64,000 bases of DNA from Escallonia rubra (lineage: Eukaryota; Streptophyta; Magnoliopsida; Escalloniales; Escalloniaceae): the NCBI GenBank assembly GCA_033065855.1, contig JAVXUO010000209.1:248001-312000 (forward strand), given 5' to 3'. Of the stretch, positions 59,394 to 64,000 are shown piece after piece. The position numbers were made by a program, and so were the translations under genes. Position 1 is the first letter of the stretch. The number at the start of each line of letters is the position of its first letter. Below the pieces are notes generated by a model, which made no database searches, was not told the DNA's origin, and was given only the letters and a program-made list of their open reading frames with translations.

Positions 59394-59743
59394 ATGCAAG
59401 CACAGATCTTACCTGTATCTAACCCATCATCGCTGATGCCGCCAAGTTTACCGTCAACCGGCACATTGTTGATTAGATCAGACGGTGACGACGATGAGAA
59501 CAAAATCGAGATCAAGCCTTTTCTATCCAGGTCATCGAGTTATAACGGCGTGACCACCGCATCTACCAAAACCAGGCCAAAATTCTACCAGCTGTGGCGG
59601 CGGCGCGTCGCTAGTGACGCGTCACTCTCGGATAGACCTGCCGGCGACGGACGGCGCCACTCTTTTCGCCAGGGCGTCGGCCAAGCCGCCTCCGACACGT
59701 ACTTGATTACCAGACTTTGTTTCAAGTTGTTACGCTATCTAGG
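59394..59743 (+). CDS. ICME: Isoprenylcysteine alpha-carbonyl methylesterase, first exon only
   Basis: First exon of an ICME/ICME-like gene (116 codons plus 2 nt, donor GTAAGA at 59744). The enzyme removes the methyl ester from farnesylcysteine at the C-terminus of prenylated proteins and acts in the ER/Golgi membrane system; in Arabidopsis it modulates abscisic acid responses. The first 80 residues are a poorly conserved Ser/Pro-rich cytosolic leader with the LSRSSSYN motif. The diagnostic part is the end, [20 protein letters not shown] plus LG, which precedes the membrane region in Arabidopsis ICME. The catalytic alpha/beta-hydrolase domain must lie beyond the window; I did not find a second exon before 64000. 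ICME-LIKE1 or ICME-LIKE2 are alternatives. Confidence 0.82.
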
Positions 59744-59842
59744 GTAAGATCTCGGCTTATGGTACTCCACTACTCCGTCCGTTTCACTGAATTTTCTCCG
59801 ATTTGATTTTCTAAGGGTTCCAGTTATATTGAATAAACATGT

Positions 59843-60640
59843 ATAGCCTGTTTGTGAGTTTTGAGATGAGAGAAAGGAATAGAAAAAAGAGAAGGAAAGA
59901 GAACAGAAAGGAAGAGAAGGGAAGATAAATTGCCTTCCTCTTGTTTGTGAGTTTAAGAGAAAAAAAAAGTATCATTCATTCCCCTTATTTGTGAGTTCAG
60001 CTGAAAAGAAAAGAAAAGACACCCGATTACATATATATCTCTTATACTATATTGTGATATTTCTAACAGAGATTATGAATGTAGGATCCTAATCCTAATA
60101 AAGAACATGATTTTGATAGGAAAATAAATTTGTTTCAATTATAGCATACAAAGTTCATAGCATACTAATATAACAAGCCTTACATAAGTGGTTAATGTCA
60201 CAATAGAATCAGTGGTTAATGTCATAACAGAAAAAATAAAAATTAGCCACGAGTTGACTACAAACATCCCAATATTGAAATTGAATTAATGTCACACCAC
60301 AAGTAAAACAATTAGTCATGAATCAACTCTAACATCTAAAACCATTATATGTTTGTAAGTAAAATGATAAGTTCTTGTAAGAAACCCTAAAACCTGAAAG
60401 TTATTAATAATTTAGTCTTTATTATCTCAAGGGTAAAATACGCATTATTAAAATATTATTTATGAGAGTTTCCTTTGCCTCCCTTTCTTCCGAATTTTGG
60501 GAGGAACCCCAAACTTTCCTTCCTTTTTTCTTCTTTTCTCTCCTTAAAAAAACTCACAAACTAGAGAAATGAAGGAAAGGAGCCACTTTCCTTTATGTTC
60601 CTCTCTTTTCTATCCTAAAATAAAACTCACAAACAGACTT
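59843..60640. mobile_element. Possible hAT-like element in the ICME intron
   Basis: Inverted ends: agcctgtttgtgagttttga on the left, and the reverse complement of the right end is agtctgtttgtgagttttat. Internal copies of the same motif recur in direct (cttgtttgtgagttta, 59940) and inverted (aaaaactcacaaacta, 60547) orientation. No clear target duplication. Confidence 0.55.
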
Positions 60641-60711
60641 GTAAAGAAAAATTGTACTTGTTGTCTTATCCTAACCTGATTTCTTTCGAATTTTTTGAAT
60701 ATATTTAGTAA

Positions 60712-61674
60712 GGGAAAAGAGCATTTTGGCACCTTATGTTTATATCAATGTGCGGTTTGGTCCTCTCCTGTTCTAAAAGTTCTACTAAGCCTACCTCTAC
60801 TCTAAAAAAATGTGCGCATTAACCACAACCATTACAAACTTGTTAAAAAGACACAATTATCCTCACAATTTTGTGTTATTTACTTTAAATATTTGTAAAT
60901 GTTGATTTACCATTTTTTCTTCAATTAAGGTTCCACCCTATCATTCCACCTGCCATCCACCCCCGTCATGATAGCACCTGGCAACTGCCATCGCAACACG
61001 ACCATTGTCGAACACTACACCACCGACGCCATTACAACCGTTAACATCAAGCTCCATGCCTGAATTGGTGCTTGATCAAAGGGAGAGAAAGAGGAGATGG
61101 ATGTGGTATGGCTGTGGTGGTCAAGCAGGGTCAGAGAAAGAGGAGATTAGGGTTGGTAGTGGTTAATGAGAGGGGAGAGAAAGAGGAGATGGGTGTGCGT
61201 GTAGTGTGATTCTGTGTTCAGTTTGTGTGGATGTGGGTTTGTGGCTTTGCAGTGTGATTGTACGTGTTCAGTTTGTGTGTGCGCGCGCGTGCGTGGGTGC
61301 ATGTTTGTGTGTGTGCATGCAGCGTGTGTGTGCGTGTGTGCCTGTGCGGGTGTGGATGTGGACATGTTTGTGCACACTTGTGCATGTGTGTATGTGCACA
61401 CGTGTGTGTGGTGATGGGTGAGGGGGGAGGGGGGAGGGGGGGGGGGGGAGAGGAACAATGGTGTGGGTGGGTGTCTGTGTGTGCTGTCAAAAGGGTATTT
61501 TGGTCTTTAAAATGTGCCAAACAATTCCCACCCAAAAGCAGTGTTCAGTTGGAAGGAATTCTTCCGATGTGCACAATTTCCGGGAGTAGAGGTAGGTTTA
61601 GTACAACTTTTTCAACAAGAGGGGACCTAACTGTACATTGGTATAAGTAAAGGGGGCCAAAGTGCTTTTTCTCC
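60712..61674. mobile_element. Mutator-like MITE in the ICME intron
   Basis: 963 bp. The left end is gggaaaagagcattttggca; the reverse complement of the right end is ggagaaaaagcactttggcc. The similarity continues for about 90 bp (atcaatgtgcggtt / accaatgtacagtt, then cctacctctact). The perfect 9-bp target duplication is atttagtaa (60703-60711 and 61675-61683). No transposase. Confidence 0.92.
61194..61480. repeat. (GT)n-rich array
   Basis: Irregular tgtg, gcgc and gtgtgcatg text with a G run near 61436-61448, inside the Mutator-like MITE. Cys/Val-rich and His/Thr-rich ORFs on both strands are artefacts. Confidence 0.85.
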
Positions 61675-61683
61675 ATTTAGTAA

Positions 61684-64000
61684 ATATGTAAAATTGACTT
61701 GTTGTTTTAGCCTAACTTACTCGCAAAAAAGTCAAAGGGACAAATCCAATTTAACGGAGTGGCATTCGTCACTTTGTTGATAGTTGTACTTGTTGTTTCC
61801 AACAATGAGTTTATTGCTATGCTGTAATTTTCCTTGCATATGATGGTCCCCCAAAAAGACGTAGTTTTTGGTTGATCAATACATTGCTTTTGTCATTTCA
61901 TTCTCTAAGGCGTAATTAGATTACCCCCACTGAATTGTTCCCCAGGTCTTTGTATACACATAATTCCCAGTGACTTAACAGTTTGAAGAGAATTTAAGGT
62001 TCAGTGCTAATCGAGGCTTTCATCGTCTGATAGAGTGGTTGAGCATAATATATTGGTAGATTTCAAATTTTGTTAGCACTGGGAAATGGATTAGTAGCTC
62101 CTCCCGCTTGTTGAATGAACTGTGGAAGGGTCCTTGGGATGCCAAATAGTCCTCCACATGTAGCCGGAATGGATTCTCTCTTACAGCACACTAAATAACC
62201 CAATTTGAGGGAATCTATAACCTTCAACTTTTACTGGTTTTGGTCCCAACTTTTTCCAGACTCTCCACCTTGTTCCACCTTGTAGAGTCTCAGCAAAGGG
62301 ATTAGCTCTTATCAGCTACCAGCCTAGGAGTTTCTAGCTAGACCAGCAAGTTAACAACGGTATATGTTGGCTGTTTATACTACTGCTGTATTTACAGAAA
62401 CCTGTAAATTGTGTTGAGGAATTCTAAAAAGCTGCCCAGTGCACGAGAGGGTTATATACATCCTTACTTCCTAAGTCGCCTACTGCAATTGGGGCTAGAT
62501 TCGGGAGCAGATTAGCAGGGGGAATAAGCTATTCAGAGACAATGGATCAGGTGCCTTTGGGAGAAGAGTGGTGGATGACAGGTATGGTAGGCACCAGCTT
62601 TCAGCGTAGGGCTAGAGAGGTCCAAGCCAAATTTCTGCCTGATTTAGTCACACCCTGATGTTGTGGCTTCCACCTCTGCTCGTACTTCTAATAGATTTTG
62701 CAGGGGCATACTGGATCTAGTTTTCTCTGGCTTGGTGTAGGCAAGCTTGTCTTTGTAGGCGGAGAAAACTCTATGGCGGGGACCAGAAATGAGGGGGGTC
62801 TTTTTTAATTGTTTCTTCTATGCTCTAAGAGGGTTTTATCATTGGAGGAGCATCTAGCACAGCTCTACAGCTCCCAGGTTCGCCTTTTGCATTGGCAGCA
62901 AGAACTTGCTGATGAGGAGTGGAAGGTCATGTTTAGTTGGGACATAACTGTGCAAAAAGTTCGGATAATTAGTACACTAATTGCTTCTCACCGCAAGGTC
63001 TTAAACAGTCTATGTAGTCTCCTCTCCGCTGTTCATTGTCTGTTCTGTCACGCCAAGGTCTGTTGGTGGTATACCATGGGAGTGGGGAGCGAAGAAGGGC
63101 CCTAGGAGTGTGCGACAAAAGTAAAGCTTGGCTTTGTTGTGCCTTATGTGGTCACTTTAGAAGGATAGAAAAGTTGCCGTTTTGCATGGGCTGAGCTACA
63201 GCCTTACAGGCTACAGCTGCATTGATCACGTGCAATGTCTTTAAGCTTACTTTTTTGCTGACTTAAGGAGGGTTCCTATATTCGAGTATGGCATTTTTAG
63301 AATTCATTGATGAGATTGCATGGGAGCTGTTTTCTCGTCCCCTTGCCATGGTCTGGTAGTTTGTATTTCGCTGGAGGAGTTTTTGGCTGTGGGTTTTGTT
63401 TCATGCCAGACTCGCTCATTGGTGCAGTTTTGCTTGTGAACATGTACTTTACAAGAGAGAGAAATAGAAGCGCTGTTGGAATTGATAAAAGTAGTGAAGG
63501 AAGAAGTGGGGACAGGGTTTCTGGAGCATCTATGATTAAACTAGGGAGATGGGAGTAGAAGAGAGGCGAAGGGATTTTGCTGTTTACTTTCAGGATCCTA
63601 TTTATTTATCAGGTGGAAAAGTTTGAAGTTTTGGACTGGTCTAAATTTCAACTCGTGCGTGACTTGAAGCTAAGAGTTACTCAAATAAGATAGAAACGAA
63701 GAATAAGGCTGCTCTGGACTCTTTGTTAGGTTTTCTGATATTTAAAAGTGGAGGAGAGCCTAGAGCCAAGGAGAAGGTCAAGGTATTAGGAAGGAGGAGG
63801 CTAGTGAAAAGGAGGAGTAGAGAACAACAGAGCATCAAAAATTGCCTTAGTCATGAAGATGAGACAGAAAAGATGAATATGGGGTAGTTTAACTTAAGGG
63901 TAATATAATTTCCATATGAGACTAAAGGACATTGATCTAAAACATGATGCACAAGAACTGCGACATTTAAGAGTTGCTTAACAGGATAGATTCACTTCAA
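61684..64000. other. Remainder of the ICME first intron (presumed)
   Basis: No exon of ICME and no other gene recognised. A short ORF near 62809-63105 has no identifiable domain. Confidence 0.45.

Noticed and set aside
61147-61650. Cys/Val- and His/Thr-rich ORFs
   Set aside because: Artefacts of the GT-rich array.
62809-63105. 98-codon ORF as ICME exon 2
   Set aside because: It lacks the expected GVGYRW and LLMPGF sequence and has no matching acceptor and phase.

Overview
This is nuclear DNA of a eudicot plant. The genes have many GT-AG introns and belong to plant families, and most of the remaining sequence is transposon-derived. The species cannot be named from the sequence. The left third carries four genes in a recognisable order. 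They are the 3' part of the plastid tRNA adenosine deaminase gene TADA (+, 1-3898), a lysine-rich arabinogalactan protein (+, 5825-6708), a DNL/Zim17-type zinc-finger Hsp70-escort protein (-, 6990-10747) and a complete 14-exon PHO1;H1-type phosphate exporter (-, 15978-20642). From memory, Arabidopsis chromosome 1 has the same order (At1g68720 TADA, At1g68725 AGP19, At1g68730 Zim17-type, At1g68740 PHO1;H1), so this looks like conserved microsynteny. The first exon of an isoprenylcysteine methylesterase (ICME) gene starts at 59394, and its intron runs past the right edge. Most of these coding sequences were assembled exon by exon with phase checks, because single open frames mislead here. For example, the DNL protein's first exon is read in a different frame from the longest ORF at that place.

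Between about 20.7 and 59.3 kb there is no intact host gene that I can support. The space is filled by mobile elements, many with exact target-site duplications (TSDs). They include a Mutator-like element carrying a histone H2B fragment (23394-24381) and a palindromic MITE (28248-28444). A decayed RPA70-like gene follows (about 28865-31054), then an LTR retrotransposon without recognisable gag-pol but with almost identical LTRs (34848-40990) and a 5'-truncated LINE (41379-42838). A non-autonomous hAT element (43801-48755) contains a complete hAT element with an intact 758-residue transposase (44022-47825). A Mutator-like element with very long terminal inverted repeats (TIRs; 49574-53654) has itself been invaded by a TRIM retrotransposon and by a second Mutator-like element, and the latter carries a mitochondrial dicarboxylate carrier fragment. 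Smaller hAT-like elements lie at 56.8-58.5 kb. Another 9-bp-TSD Mutator-like element sits inside the ICME intron.

The most interesting content is two independent Pack-MULE-type gene-fragment captures and two nested insertion stacks that can be dated relative to each other. In several places a tandem sister copy of the target preserves the pre-insertion sequence. I saw no gene cluster or unknown protein system beyond these, and no tRNA or rRNA genes.
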